64,000 nt of DNA from Cricetomys ansorgei (GCA_026225945.1 JAMJFZ010000199.1:65268001-65332000), one strand, 5' to 3'. Shown: positions 12,448 to 25,800, counted from the first letter of the stretch. The notes: generated from the letters alone by a model not told the origin. A program made the numbers and translations.

Positions 12448-13937
12448 TTTCAAGCCTAGTGATATCTCCTGTTATCTTCATAAGATACCACCACTCAGTG
12501 TGTAAGGCTGAGCTGAGGGGTGAATCTCCTGTCTCAGTTTGGGGTCTATCTGGGTGGGGTCCTACAACTTGGTAAGAATAATGAAGGTCTTTCCTTCAGC
12601 TGGTCTTGGGTGTGTTTCTATTATCTAGCTATAGCATGCTTATTGAACAGAGTAAGAGATGTTCTGAAATTGCCTTGTGTGGTGTGGCCTTGACAACTTT
12701 ATAAATGCCAAGGGAAGGCTGTACTCTGTAAATTAAAGAGAAAACAAAGGCTCCTGGAGTCCGTGGAACAGCTCTAAATGGCAGACCCAATGGTTTAACC
12801 CCTGTACCTTCCTTCCAGATGCCCAGTAGGTAGCACACAGGCATTTGCATGCTCCACAAGAATTTGAGTGAGCAGTGAGCAGGCTGTTAAAAGTTTCACT
12901 TACACAGTTGTGTGTGCAGCTCAGAGGAGCACTCCTGGACGTGCCTCATTTAGAAAGATCAGCACCCAGCCAAGGCAACAATGACTCCCAAAGGCTAAAA
13001 GGAAAAGAGCTAGGATTGGAGCCCAGTTCTGTAGTCCCTAGGTTAAAGCTCTTGTTTGCAGTATTCTTGCTCATATCATGCTATAGGCTAGAATTAGGAA
13101 AATGAGCAAAAAACTGCAAGAACTAGAGCTGGAGGTAAAGTCATTGAATATACATCAAGGCATAACTGGCCATGCATGCACCTTTTGTCCCAACTGCTGC
13201 ACTCTGGGCTTGCTAACTTCCTGGGGGTGGTGCTGAGCTTCTGTGAAGTCATCCACTCAAGAGGTCAGTGAGACTTCCTCACTCATTTGTTGTGTTTGGA
13301 ATGAATGGGCTGGTGGGACCTGAAGTAACTTTATTTGTGAATGACCATAGAACCGTAGGACAGCACACCGTTGTCACTGATTTATGAATTAGGATGTCAT
13401 TGTGCTCTGAAACTACTTTTAATGAGAGAAGGGGCCTCAACCATTTACTTGGTGACTGTGAAGCCTCTCTCTGAGTATTAGGCATGCCTTGCATTGCCAC
13501 TTCAGGAGAGTATGCCACAGGATGTCAGCTGTGGCTCAAACCCATTTAAACAATCAGAGATGCCTTTGAGCAGAAGTAGAGGCCCAAACCCCAGGTTCTT
13601 TCAGCAGACACACTGCTTGCCCTGTTCTCTTACTTTATGGCCCATTAAGACTGTACTAGATGGAAGCTGTTTTGAAGAAAAGTAATATCCTCACCTGTCA
13701 CTTAGGAACACTTTAACACTTTCTCCATTGTGCTGGGAATGAACTCTTTTGAAATCCCACAGCAGGAACATCAGAGAAGCCATTAGGGAGAGCTAAGCAT
13801 GTGTTTGAAATTTACCTGTCACTCCTTAGCATAGATTCTGTGTGAAAAGTTGCAAGGGGAGAATGCTCCCATTCAGGCTTGCCTGAAGGTTTAGGGGTTT
13901 TGTTGGTTATTTTTTTCCTTTCTTGTCTTTTTTATTG

Positions 13938-14092
13938 GTTTTTTTTTTTTTTTTTTTTTTTTTTTGTTCGTGGGTTTGTTTGAGATAGGATCTTACTATG
14001 TAGACCAGGATAGCCTTGAACACAAGAGATCCGCTCCCCTCTGCCTCCTCAGAACTGGAAATAAAGGAGTATGTCACCATACCAGGCTTCAC
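13938..14092 (-). mobile_element. B1 SINE, antisense, with long T-run
   Basis: A T-run (the antisense A-tail) is followed by GAGATAGGATCTTACTATGT, AGACCAGGATAGCCTTGAAC and a CACCATACCAGGC end. This is the full antisense order of a B1, with scattered changes. Confidence 0.8.
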
Positions 14093-14913
14093 CTGAAATT
14101 TTGATCCTGACAAATTTTGGTATTTTGCGCAGATGAGGGCTTTACTGGCAGCACATTTCCCCAGTACAGCCACTGCTGACATGATGTTGACAGGTAACTA
14201 ATCTCTACACTGCTTCAATTACCTTGTTTTCCATAGTGAACATTTTAATTAAAACAGAGTGCAGATTGTGAAAAGGTTATTTATGAAAATGCATTTTTAA
14301 AAATGTGATTTGAAAAGCCCAGGGACATCTTATTTAGATAAAAGCATGAGTGTTCTATAACTTCTTAGATTCACTTAACCAGAAATAAGACTAAAGAGCC
14401 ACAATATGCAGTTTGCTAGAAATATCTGTCAGGAGCCTCACAAGCCAATCCTCTTCTTCCTAAACTGCTGGGATAGCTAAGTTATTTTAGCAATGGAAAA
14501 TTGTACAAAATAATTCCACATGTTAAATATATGAGCACAGACAAGTTGGGCAGGGCAGACAGCTTTTTTTTCATCTCCTTTGTAGTTGCTTTCGGCTTAG
14601 ACTAATCCTGTTGCTAGTGTCAGATTAGCCAGTGGCATGCGTGTTGTCCTCCAGCATTAGCACCCTCATTTTTATCTGCTTACAACCCTGCTCCCTTTAG
14701 GTAGTCAGCCTCTTGTGTAGATGCATGGGGTTATCTTAGAGTGATTTGATCTTTCCTGTCGGACAGTTTCCCAGTACACTGTAAATTATTGATGGTAGAC
14801 ACTATATCGCTTTTTATCATCAGGGCTCAGTATGTGGGAAAGCCTCGGTATTTGATTTGTTGATACAGAGACAAAATACAGTTGACTTTCAGGATAGCAA
14901 TATATATAACTTT

Positions 14914-15105
14914 GGGGGCGGGAGAGATGGCTCAGTGGTTAGGAGCACTAACTGCTCTTCCAGAGGTTCTGAGTTCAATTCCCAGCAACCACATGATGAC
15001 TCACAACCATCTATAATGGGATCAGATGCCTTCTTCTGGCATGCAGATGTACATGCAGTGAGAGCACTCATATAAATAAAATAGATTATTTAAAAAATAT
15101 ACATA
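14914..15105 (+). mobile_element. B2 SINE, near full length
   Basis: GGGAGAGATGGCTCAGTGGT and the following GGTTCTGAGTTCAATTCCC carry the pol III A and B boxes of B2. The B2 body (ACATGATGACTCACAACCAT), the CTCATATAAATAAAAT end and an A-rich tail follow. Flanks ATATATAACTT and ATACATAACTA look like a slightly diverged target-site duplication. This is one of the best preserved SINEs in the window. Confidence 0.92.
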
Positions 15106-15537
15106 ACTAACTTATGTACAAAGAATATATATATAGAGAGAGGACCAAAGACAGAAGGTTTGTAAAGGATGTAGCATTACTCAGGTAGGAAACTAGTAGC
15201 ACTAAGGTGGGGTAGGCTGGGGTAGCCAGCAGAGAAAGAGAAGGGCTTGTACCGCAGACTAGGAGTTTGATGGCAGTATGTCATTGATGAAGTTTGTTAA
15301 TGAGCTTTATCTTTATAGAGGAGTTTTTACACTGTGTAATTTAGTTTTAGGTAAATAGAGTATGAGGTGCACGACAGGACATGGGTCCTAAAAGATACAT
15401 CAAAGCTATTTCACTTGAATGTGAATATTTTTAAAAACTTAGGTAACAGTTTAAAATGCGACTGCAACACCAAGCTGGTTACAGCAAGTAAAAGGCAAGC
15501 TGGCCACAGGGGCAGACATAGCTGCAAAGCAGAGAAC

Positions 15538-15692
15538 CCATCCATTTGGGTTCTTGCTCTGCCTCAGTTCCTCATCTACAAATTGAAATAGTAGCATTTA
15601 GCATCTGGGGATGTTATGAAGATTAGTTAGATTATCGTAGGGAAAGTCCTCAGGGTTGTATCTACCGCTTATGAGACACCTAAGTACTTCAG
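15538..15692 (+). mobile_element. MIR-like ancient SINE
   Basis: CTCAGTTCCTCATCTACAAA, then GATGTTATGAAGATTAGTTAG, follows the conserved MIR core order. Ends are uncertain. Confidence 0.5.
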
Positions 15693-18600
15693 TTGCTATT
15701 GACTCAAAAGTCCAATTATACTTAGCAGCGGAACCTCAACTTTCAGGAAGAACACCAGTACAGTTTCTATCAACCAGTGAGGCAGTTTCAGGTCTTGGCC
15801 GGGATTTGGCATAGTAGGAGTGTCCTGCACTGCTGTGGGAGTACAAATGTGTACACACACTTTGGGAAGTTTCTATACTGCCTACAGCACAGTCCTCCTC
15901 CCCTCCCAGGACCTCACGGTGCATCTGAGTGGCTCCCAGCAGAGATATACATGGGAGTGCACCCTGAGGCTCAGTAGGGAAACCATAGGCAATAACAAGC
16001 TGAAGACTGCCAACCCAGGTGGAATACATAAACAGCCTGCAGCCAGATCAGACAGAGCAGTGTTATAAAGCAGCAGGGAGGAACCAGTCATTGCTGTGTA
16101 CATCAGTGTGAATGATTCACACAAACATACTGAATGAAAGAGACATGGCCCCAAACGGTAGCTCTTCTGACTCTATTGACATAAAACTCAGAAGCAACTA
16201 ATACCCTCAGATTATATTGAAAATCATGATGGCGGTTTGTAATTCAGTCAGACAGTAATTGCAAAATGACATGGGAGAAGTTCTAGGAATAGTTGGTGTT
16301 CTATTTCTAGATGTGGGTGCTCGATCCTCCTGGTGTGTGACCGGCTGAGCCTCTTCAGTGACAGTCTGTAAGCTAAGCACTTAGGATTTTTGTTTTATGA
16401 CTCACTTTGCTCTTGAGTAAAAAGTTCAAAGATTTGATCAATTTGTGAATTAAGAGAATTTTACTGTTAGATCTGATACTGCCCTCAGAAGCAAGTATCA
16501 CATTTTCCTTCAAGCTGTAGGACTAGGTAATGATCTGAGGGGTTCTCAGTGAGCTCTGAAAACTGAGCAAGGAACATTCTTACTAAATTGACAGCTGGGT
16601 GCTTTCGTCTCCACCTCTGCATTGATGGATCAGCAGCCCTCTCCCTTGCTCTGTAGGACTGACATCACTGGGCATACCTCTTTTGACCAGTCATCACTCA
16701 TATGGAAGCACATTTGGAAGAATGAGTAGATCCATGGAATCCATCACTGGCAGCCATGTATTTGTTCAAAAAGCATTCCTTGGATGCTCACTTAGTGGCA
16801 GAACCTGGGAAAAGGGTTAAAGCTCCTATTCTCATGAGGTCTCATACATAGTGGCAGACACAGCCAGAAATAAACTGAGTACTAGAAACTAGTAAGACTC
16901 TGCTCCTGTGTTGCTGTGAGTAAGTACAAAAGGTGAAACAAAAACAACTAAGAAGAATATTTAAATACATGAAAACTGAAAAACGAAAAGAGAAAGAAAG
17001 AGGTGGGAGAGAGAAGAAAGTTATTAGTTGAACAGCATAGAGAACAAAAGTATGAAAAGCAAGCTTGGTACTTATGGCAGATTTTCTCCTGTGCATCCAT
17101 TCTCAGCAGTCATCCTCTGAATCACAGAATATAGTTATCTATTCATTATTACCTCAACTGTCTCACGGGTGTGCCATGATTAGTATCAGTCCAGATGCAC
17201 AGGAAGGAAGATGATTTTGTCTGGTTGGTTGATGTCTTAGGACATCTGGGTTCTCATCCTCTAGAACCCTGTTTGAGCAAGGCAGCTATGACCTAGTGTT
17301 AGATCCTTAGGAAAGTAGCAGAGAGGCTGGAGGAATCTTGAAAGAAATCAGAGCTTGGGAACATTGAAGATCCAACAGGTCTGGGTGAAGCAGCTGGTAA
17401 ATCGACTTTGAATTAGAGTTCAGAATGTAGTTCCCCCACGGTGACTAGGGCTCATCCTCCAGGCATGACTTTCTTTGTTGGGTAGGGTCAGTGGAGAATT
17501 GCTGATCCTGTCCTAAACCTAAATAAAATATGACAGTGCAGGCTTCAAAGTAATTATGCACAGTTATAAATTTATAAAAAAAAAAAATGTAGGCATTCAG
17601 AAAGTCACCATAATGACAAACTATTATGAGGGGACCACTATAGATTCAAAGAGCAAGCACAGCCTTTCAGTCCTACTGATTATTGATAGAAAGTTAAAAA
17701 TAAGAATACCAAAATTATAAAATGGAGGAAAAAAAAAAACCTTCTGAAACTGAAAAAGGCAAAATCTGAAAATAAAACTAACCAGATGAGTTTCATACCA
17801 AATTAAACACAGCTTTCCTCCTGTGTCTGGAAAATATGGCCTCATTGTAGTCATCCACCACCCCTGGCCTTATAGTCTTTCCACTTCCTCATCTCTGAGC
17901 CTGGGGAAGGGTTGTGATATGGATGCATTACTTAGGGTTAAGTACTCCAGTCTCTTATTTTCTGCACCTTGACCAGTTGTGGGTCTCTGTGTTAATTGCC
18001 ATCTACTGCCACATCCCTGCATGACTTTAAGGATATTACCTGATTGGAGCAGTGAGAGAATGAAATAAAAAGAGACACTTGGACAGAAAAGCTTGGATTG
18101 GATGGTAGCGTTATCTGATGGAGAAATCACAGCGCTGAGGAAGTCAGTGTGTTTATTACAGTCAGTTGAACATAGGAGGCAGGGTTTGTAGTATACAGCT
18201 CAATCAAGGAGGCAGTTTAGATAACCTATGGGAGCTGTTTCTGTAAGGAGAAGTCTTCAGGCTGTAAACATCTGGGCAGAAAAAAGCTATGATGGACATT
18301 TTCTGCACACACTGTCAGTATCCTCACACAGACTAGAGGAAGGCTTTGCTATCCCTCTGAACCTCACTCTGAGAAGGCTTTGCCACTCCCATAGGGCTAA
18401 GGCATTGGGGGTCCTTGACATGACTGTGCCCATGTCAAAAACACATTTATTCAGGGCTTCTTCTGCTCCCAAAAACCTACTACAAATAGAAGCTTGAGAA
18501 GTTCACTAATCTGTGAGCATAATGGTAAATCAGGAGTCAGTTTAATACTATATCCCTTTAGCAGAATAGTAGTAGTAGGTTCTCCCCTATGACCTGTGAT

Positions 18601-18778
18601 CCCCTTGCTTGAACACACACACACACACAGAGCCACCATGTCTACTTAGTAATTTTCTGAACTTTGTTCTAAATGAGATCAACTTATCTAAAGATTCAAA
18701 GTCAACATCCACAAATAAGAGAAAATACGAGACATTTCTCTTCCTGGTTTTGGGTGAATTCACTCACGATGATTGTTT

Positions 18779-18931
18779 TGCTGGGTGTGGTGGCACATGT
18801 CTTTAATCTTAGCATTCAAGAGAGAAAGAATGTAGATTTCTGAGAGTTCAAGACCAGCCTTGTCTACACAGCAGTTCCCAAGCAGTTGGTGCTACATAGT
18901 TGAGACTGCATCTCACAACAACAACAATACC
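18779..18931 (+). mobile_element. B1 SINE, full-length but diverged
   Basis: GCTGGGTGTGGTGGCACATG, TCTTTAATCTTAGCATTC, GACCAGCCTTGTCTACACAG and a CAACAACAACAA tail give complete B1 order on the + strand. Confidence 0.9.
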
Positions 18932-19174
18932 ACGTCAATGAGAATTAAATTTCAGAATGAATTTTTCGGGAACAGTCACACCGTAGTATCCCTGTTCCTC
19001 ATGACCTTTCTCCTTGCTGTTCATCCAGTCCTACCAGCTCTAACCGTGTCACTACTGTCTCCTTCACTTCTTCCACATTTGCATTCAATCTCATAGATGT
19101 CCAGCCCATCAGAAATCTCAAACCTTCTCTTCATAAGCATTCATAAAAGGTGCTTTGAGTTGCTCTAGTTGCTG

Positions 19175-19343
19175 TGTTGGTTAGTTTTATGTCAACTTGA
19201 CCTAAGCTAGAGTCATTTGGGAAGAGGGATATCAACAGAGAAATGCCTCCATAAGATTTGCCTGTGCTTTGCACCTCTTCCCCAAGTTGTTTTTGGTCAT
19301 GGTGTGTTTATGACCAACAGCTACGGAAACCCTAACTAAGGCA
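19175..19343 (+). mobile_element. MT-type MaLR 5' LTR, internally shortened
   Basis: It begins TGTTGGTTAGTTTTATGTCA and ends AACCCTAACTAAGGCA, giving the TG...CA ends of an LTR. The central U3/R portion present in the copy at 20.7 kb is missing here. Confidence 0.65.
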
Positions 19344-20663
19344 GGAATTGGTACCAGGTCATGGGGAATTTCTGTAATAGACCTGAATATGTGTTTGGGG
19401 GAGGATTGCGGTAGCATTTTAACTTGGCGCTGGAAAGGCCACTGAAATCTTGGGGCTCAGTGGACAATTCTATGGGTGCTTAGGAGATAAGAACACTGAG
19501 AGCTGTGTTCATCACCGAGAGCAGGTAATGGAAGCCTTGCTTGTGAAGGTTCAGAGAGCAGTTTTGAGAGTCCCTTCGATGGCTATCAGGACTGTTCAGT
19601 ATTTTAAATTAAAAATTTGTGATTCTTGCAGCTGGAGCTGAAGAATTCGCTGTGATTAATAAGAGGCTAGAACCACTAAAGTACTGTCTTTTGCTTGGGT
19701 AATGGATGCTGGTCAACTGGGGCTGAAGAATCAGCTGTGATTAAGAAGAGATCAGCGCTATTAAGGTGAAATCTGGGCAGTGTTTCCTCAGGGTCAGCAT
19801 GCAGAAGCTGTGGTCCAGAGGAGGCCACAGTCATACCTTGTGCTGACAGCCAAACTTGGCAAAATGAAAGAATTTTGCAGGTGATAGGAGTTTTGAAGCC
19901 ATAAAAATGTAATGGAGAGAGTCTGAGGCTTGGCACTGTAAGAGGCCAGGAGTGGCCATTGGTGAAGATGCAGCCTCAGTTGTATAGAAGCCCCGGGATT
20001 GGAGGGGTCATGAAGAGAAGCTGAGGCTTGATACCATGTGGCAGAGTCAGAGTCCCCAGAGAAAACCCCGGGGAGGCTGCTGGTAAAGGTGCAGCCCAGT
20101 TGCAGCAGAGACCCCAGCATGTTAGATAGAATCAGTAGCATGGGACAACCACCAAGGGCAATAACGTGTTTGGAATGCGGCCAACCTGAGCCTACGAGAC
20201 AACTGTGTGTGCTGTGAATGGCACGGAGCCAGAGAAATAGAGCCCAGAAGACTGTGAGTCCCCAACATCTGACACTGAGCTTTACACTGTTGGACTTTAG
20301 TTTTGCTTTTGGTTTGAATGTTACTGTGCCCTGGTTCTTCCCTCCTGGAACAAGAAAATATTAGCTTGTCACTTTGATTTTACAGGAGGCCACAGTTGAA
20401 AGACTTTGACTTTTTAAAGGGACTTTGGTGTTTTAGAAAGGCTTTGGAAATTTTAAAGAGGTTTTAGGTATTTTTAGAGACGATTTAAATTCTTAAACTG
20501 GATGTTTTAGAAGCTGAACTTAAACATTGTGGGATTTTTAAACATTGGGATGTTTAATATTGTCATAGTGATATTAATATGAGATCTTGGGGACAAATGA
20601 GAAAGGAGAGGTTCTAGTTGAATGATGATATATTTGCATGTCAAGTTGACAAGGGGTTAGTTG
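19344..20663 (+). mobile_element. MaLR internal region (non-coding)
   Basis: It lies between two same-orientation LTRs. Just inside the left LTR is TTGGTACCAGGTCATGGGG (from 19348), resembling the leucine-tRNA primer-binding site of ERVL/MaLR elements. Its right end has an ACAAGGGG purine run before the second LTR. It contains the repeated GACTTT/TTTAAAG pattern typical of MaLR internals and an 85-bp-period duplication. No gag, pol or env frame is visible, as expected for MaLR. Confidence 0.6.
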
Positions 20664-21006
20664 AGTTGGTTAGTTTTATGTCAACTTGACACAAGCTACA
20701 GGCACTGGGGAAGTAGGAACCTCACTTGAAAAATACCTCTATAACATTTGCCTGTAGACAAGTATATAGTACATTTTCTTGCATGTGAGGGGCTGGGGAT
20801 GGGGACAACATCTTAAGGTTGGTACCATTCCTGGGAGTCCTGAGATGTATGAGAAAACAGGTAAGCAAGCCATAATGTATAAGCCAGTAAGCAGCACTCC
20901 CTCCCATGTTCTTGCCTTGAGTCCCTAGCGAGGTGATGAACTTGAAATAAGACCTTTTCTCCCCATGTTGCTTTTGGTCATAGTATTTATCATAATAGAA
21001 CCCTAA
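20664..21006 (+). mobile_element. MT-type MaLR 3' LTR
   Basis: It begins near GTTGGTTAGTTTTATGTCAA, includes AAGCCAGTAAGCAGCACTCC and TGCTTTTGGTCATAGT, and ends AGAACCCTAAG. It is more complete than the left copy at 19175. Confidence 0.7.
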
Positions 21007-21139
21007 GTTCTATTGCCTTCTTTGATGCAAGAATATCAGCTCCATGATGACAGAGGTTTTAATTTGATCCTATTCACCAAGTTTCCCAACAGTGCTAGGC
21101 ACTTCATACAAATTCACCATCAGTAGAGAAAGCTTTAGC

Positions 21140-21250
21140 ATGGCATGCTTAGTGGTACATACATGTAACTGTAGTGAAGTGGCTAAGTCAGGAGGATCAC
21201 AAACATGAGGCCAGCCTGAGCTATGTAGTGAGACCCTATTACAAACACTT
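21140..21250 (+). mobile_element. Old B1/7SL-like SINE fragment
   Basis: AAGTCAGGAGGATCACAAAC and GGCCAGCCTGAGCTATGTAG are B1/7SL core motifs in the right order, highly diverged. Confidence 0.6.
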
Positions 21251-21714
21251 AGCATGATGCCACATTAATACACACTCAGTGAAATTATTATGTCATTTTG
21301 GCTTTTCCATTTATATTTTTATTTTTTCCTTGCTTATAGGATTTCTAGTGTAAGTGCCCTACTATTTCTCTCTTCTGTGTCGTGAATACCTTAGAAAATC
21401 CAACCAATGTATGTCTACTTCAGTTATATACAAGTGAGAGGGAGACATTGTATTAGTGACTCACAGGCATATCTCTAGAGGCTATATCAGGATCTGTACA
21501 GAACCACAGCTAATCTTGGCATTCAGGTCTTTATTTACATCATAGTGTCTGCAGGGTAGAAATGCAGACCTTGCATCTTAGTCAAGGTTTTAAGACTTTA
21601 TCTCCTTCTACAGAAGTTATACTTGGATAGCTTTGATTTTCTCTGACTCAGTAGTTCTAAAGTTAAAGGGGTAGGTCTTTAAATGAAACAGAACCATCTT
21701 TATTGGGAAAGTAC

Positions 21715-21860
21715 TGTGTCAAACACTTTCACCTACTTCTTTTTCTTGATTAATGTTACACAACCATTGGAGATAGCGGGGGCTGTGTTTTGATTCCCAC
21801 TTTGCAGTTTGCCAAGTTGGGTTTCTGAGAGGTTAATGATGTCTCCAGGGGATCACACCC
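21715..21860 (-). mobile_element. MIR-like element, antisense
   Basis: CCCACTTTGCAGTTTGCCAAG then TTTCTGAGAGGTTAATGATG resembles the reverse MIR core, in which the CCCATTTTACAG block precedes the GAGAGGTTAA block. Confidence 0.45.
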
Positions 21861-22930
21861 CCACCCCAGCCCCCTGTGCTACTGATGGATTTGGAACATG
21901 GCTGTCATTTTCCCAAAGCCTGATGGGAGCAGCCTCACGAGGCACCTCTTACAGCCATAAGGTGAACAGCTTCTCCATGGTGCCGCTCCTGGCTTCTCAT
22001 CATCATCATCCCTCCACCCGTGACTTACAGTGTGCATTCCAGCTCTTACTGTGCTTGGGGCATGGGTCTCTGTTCCTGTTCTTCCATTACTTAACACCTT
22101 TGGTTCATTTTGAATAATTTTTAATGACCTTTTGTGGAAAAGGAAAAATAAAAACTTGCTTTTGTGTGCATTGGCATTGAACTTCCTTTCCCGTTCTCAG
22201 CTGGTCTGGTCTGTCTCACTTCAGTGCTTACCTTTGACATGATGAATTATAAGGATTTCGTTGATGGTCCGTTATCGCTCTCCCAGTCCATCGTATGCGA
22301 GCACACTCATTAGACATAGGAAGATCTCCGTCCATGCACGGTACCAGCAACAGGTTAGGTGCTACCTCAAGATTTTAAGTAGTGATTAGAAATGTTCTTG
22401 TTATTACTTATTGCCAGCATTTAGCTTAGTAATCGTCAGAATTCATGTCACCATTTTGCAACTTCTTGGATAGTGAAAAATTGTCTCAGAATTTGTTGTA
22501 TGTTCACTTTGCATTGGCTATTGGGAGATCACAGTCAAGTCAGCAATTTATCTTTAACTCTGAAGAAAGAACACTGTGCTTGATTTTTATGTTACAGTTA
22601 TATTTCTTTTATATTAATTTCCTTCATTTTGTATTCATTTCTTCCTCTGGTACGGAACATTCAACAATATAGGTAATCATATATAATTTACATAAGCCTA
22701 ATTCTTTCAAGTTGGTAGTATCCATTCATGCTAATATTTGTTTTGTAAAATTGAAGGATTTTGAAACCTTCTATTTTCTAAGTCAAATAAAGTGAGTATG
22801 TAAATGATTTTTAAAACTGAATACATAATGACCAAATTAAGGTAGTTAACATTTTGATGTCCTTAAATAAAACTGTACATGAAAAATATGTACAATTATT
22901 TTATCTATTTCTTTTTAATTAAAAAAAATA

Positions 22931-23150
22931 TTGGGGCCAAGGAAACAGTTCAGCATATAAGAACACTTGGCTGCTCTTGGTGTAGACTGGAATTCTGTTC
23001 CCTAGGCTTACTTTAGGATGCACTCGGTTGCCTGTAACTTGAGCTCCAGGGGATTTTGATGTCCTCTTCAGACCTCCATGAGCACCTGCATTCATACTCA
23101 CATGCACACACACCAGCACATTTATACACAAATAAAAATAAAGTATTTTA
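22931..23150 (+). mobile_element. B3 SINE
   Basis: CAAGGAAACAGTTCAGCATA, AGAACACTTGGCTGCTCTTG, CTCCAGGGGATTTTGATGTC and an AATAAAAATAAAG tail follow B3 order on the + strand. Confidence 0.75.
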
Positions 23151-23762
23151 AGAGAATGAGGTAATCACGTTTGAATCTATCATATAACTCACGTTTTCAT
23201 ATACTAGCTTTTGACATTCTTGACCTCGAGTTTTATTGAAACTTCAGTAAAAAGGTGCAGATGTGGGATTGTGGGGTACCACTTGAAGATGACTGATGAT
23301 GCTAGGGTCCTCATGAAGTTCTTCATATGTTGGACCTATATATGTACTTTCTTGTCCCTTCAATAAAGTTTATGGATTTGGATAAATGTAAAAATAGATT
23401 CTGATACATGGATGAACTTGCATCAGGTGAGAGACTGTACTTAACGGACTCTGCACTGATGCTGGTGCTTCCGTGACCAGCGGTCCATTTTCCTGCCTCC
23501 AGAGGTTGTGCACATATTTGAAATCTCTGAATAGCTGAGCCTGATGTTACAAGGTATTGTTCATAGACAATTTAAACATTTCAAAAATATTAATAAATCC
23601 AAAGTCACTGTGTGACTTACCCTGAGAATGTAGAGTCAGTTGTAGGACAAGATACAGTGCTTGTGTGGCCTAAATGCCGAGTAGCATGTCTGGTTCCATC
23701 CATTTTACAGAAACATTGTTTTTCTGGGCTGTTTTGTAGTTCACTGTCTTTTAAAAGCAACA

Positions 23763-23842
23763 GTGAAAGGCAGAGGCAGGAGGCTATCTTGTGAGTTGGA
23801 GGCCAGCCTGGTCTACATAGTGAGATCCACAGTCAGTCAGTT
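23763..23842 (+). mobile_element. Partial B1 SINE
   Basis: AGGCAGAGGCAGGAGGC then GGAGGCCAGCCTGGTCTACA is B1 core; both ends are missing. Confidence 0.7.
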
Positions 23843-23879
23843 AACATGCAGAAAAAAATGTTCCCCAAAGAATGACTAG

Positions 23880-25800
23880 AGTGGATTTGCTCTTTTAGTT
23901 GAGTTATAAGAGTTCTTTATATATTCTGGAGAGTAGACCAAATCACATGTGTTATTTGTAATATTTTCTCCCATGCAGTAGATTGCCTTTTCATTTTTAA
24001 TAGTGTCCTTTGAAGGTTAAAAGCACTGAACTTTCCTGAACTCTCATTTTCTCTCTGTATTCCTCGGCTCTTTGTGCTTTTGCTAGCCTGTCAAAGAAAT
24101 GACTGATCCAAGGTCATAAAAATGTAGTTATTCATGCTTAGGTTTTGTTCTTAGTTCTATAACTGCTCACATACAGAAATGATTCATGTTGTGTTGATGT
24201 TTACATGTGAGTGAGGCTGCTGTTCAATTTTATCTTCTTACGTGTGAGTCTATCTGCAGTTGTTCCAGCATCATTTATTGAAAAGTCTCTGTTGAAGTGT
24301 CTTGGTACTTTTGTTAAGAAGTGAATTACATTTAACTATGAAGGGTAATTTCTGATTTGCTTTTTTATGTGCCTGTTGGTGGCATACTGCTTTGGTTACT
24401 GTAATTCTCCATTGAATGCATGGACTGTGTTCTGCGATCCACTGACATGCATGTGTGTTTTGCTCTTATTGGATGTGTTGTTCTGTAGATGTACAAAATT
24501 ATTACATATTCGTGTTGTCCTTTATGTATATGAATATGAAGTTTTTCATGTAGCTTCAAGTTACTAATGGTTTCTCACCTCTCTAAAGGGTTCCCTTTGT
24601 TGTTTCCTAAAAAGCATATCTACTATTGGTAAATTTCCTGTTTTTATCTGCTACAGTATTAATTTCTCCTTGGCTTTTGAAGGAGATTTTTATTGGATAT
24701 AAAATATTGCTGCCGTATCTTCTCACTGTCTTCTAGGGCTGTCCATCTGGTGAGAGTCAGGATGCTCCTGTGTCATGGCATGCATGTCTCTGCTGAGGTT
24801 CACTGTTTTTGCCTTTCTGGCTCTTATAGCTTTGGGTCTCTGAGGTTTTACTATTTGGAGATGCTAAGCTTCTTGGATATGTAAAGTTTTTTTTCATCAA
24901 ATTAGGGAAGTTTTGAGCCATTTGTTACTCTGAATAATTTTCTTCCCCTCTTCCCCATTCTGGACCTCTCATTGTGCATGTGCTCATACATTTGGTGCTG
25001 TCTACAGGTCTCCGATGCTGTGTTCTCTTTTCCATCCTTTGTTCTCAGCGTGTTTGTCTTCAAGTTCAGTGACTTATGTCCAGTGTTTCTGTTGATGAGA
25101 CCAGTGAAGTTTCTGCTTTAGTTGTCGATTTTCAAGTCAAGCATTTACCTTGGCTTCTCAATATACTGACATTCTCTGCTTGGAGGCAATGTACTAATGC
25201 TTTACTTGATCACTGCAGTCTCTTCAGTCCTAGGCTGTGTTCAGGATGTTGGTTTAAATCCCTTGCCTAGCAGATTCAATGTCTCATCTTCATAAAAACG
25301 GACAATTTTTATTAACAGCTATTTTTCTTACAAAGAGACCATATTTTTGTGGGTTTTTTTAAATGTCTCAATTTCTTGTTTTAAACTAGACACAATATAT
25401 TAATAATTCATCAGCTCTGGGAGTCACATTCTTCTGGGATTTGTTATTGTTTTTGTTTCACATTTAGGATTATTCAAAACAAGTGCTGTGAAGTCCGTGT
25501 GCATCAGGTGTGACCACTTCAGTCTCCTCTGAACTAGCTTCGTGCCTGGCTTCTGGCAGGAGTGACCTTGTGTACACTGGCACTCATTGTGTTCATTGAC
25601 ACTCGCCTAGCCAGCTTATCCTCAACTCTGCTTTAGAAGTCCATTTCCCCCTGTGCTGTATCTCAGGGTCAACCAAAAGAAACAGCTCTGGGCCTACCAG
25701 CTTTTCTGAAATACTTTGATCTTTTATTCTTATTAATTATTTTCCACAGTCTCTAGCAGCTGAAATCTTAAACAAGTGGCTCTAATTATTTTTTTTTTTT
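23880..25800 (-). mobile_element. Ancient L1 (L1M-like) fragments, antisense
   Basis: Phrases such as GAGTTCTTTATATATTCTGG, CCAGCATCATTTATTGAAAA and the T-rich strand bias are those of mammalian L1 read in reverse. There is no usable open frame. Boundaries and continuity across the 1.9 kb are uncertain. Confidence 0.5.
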
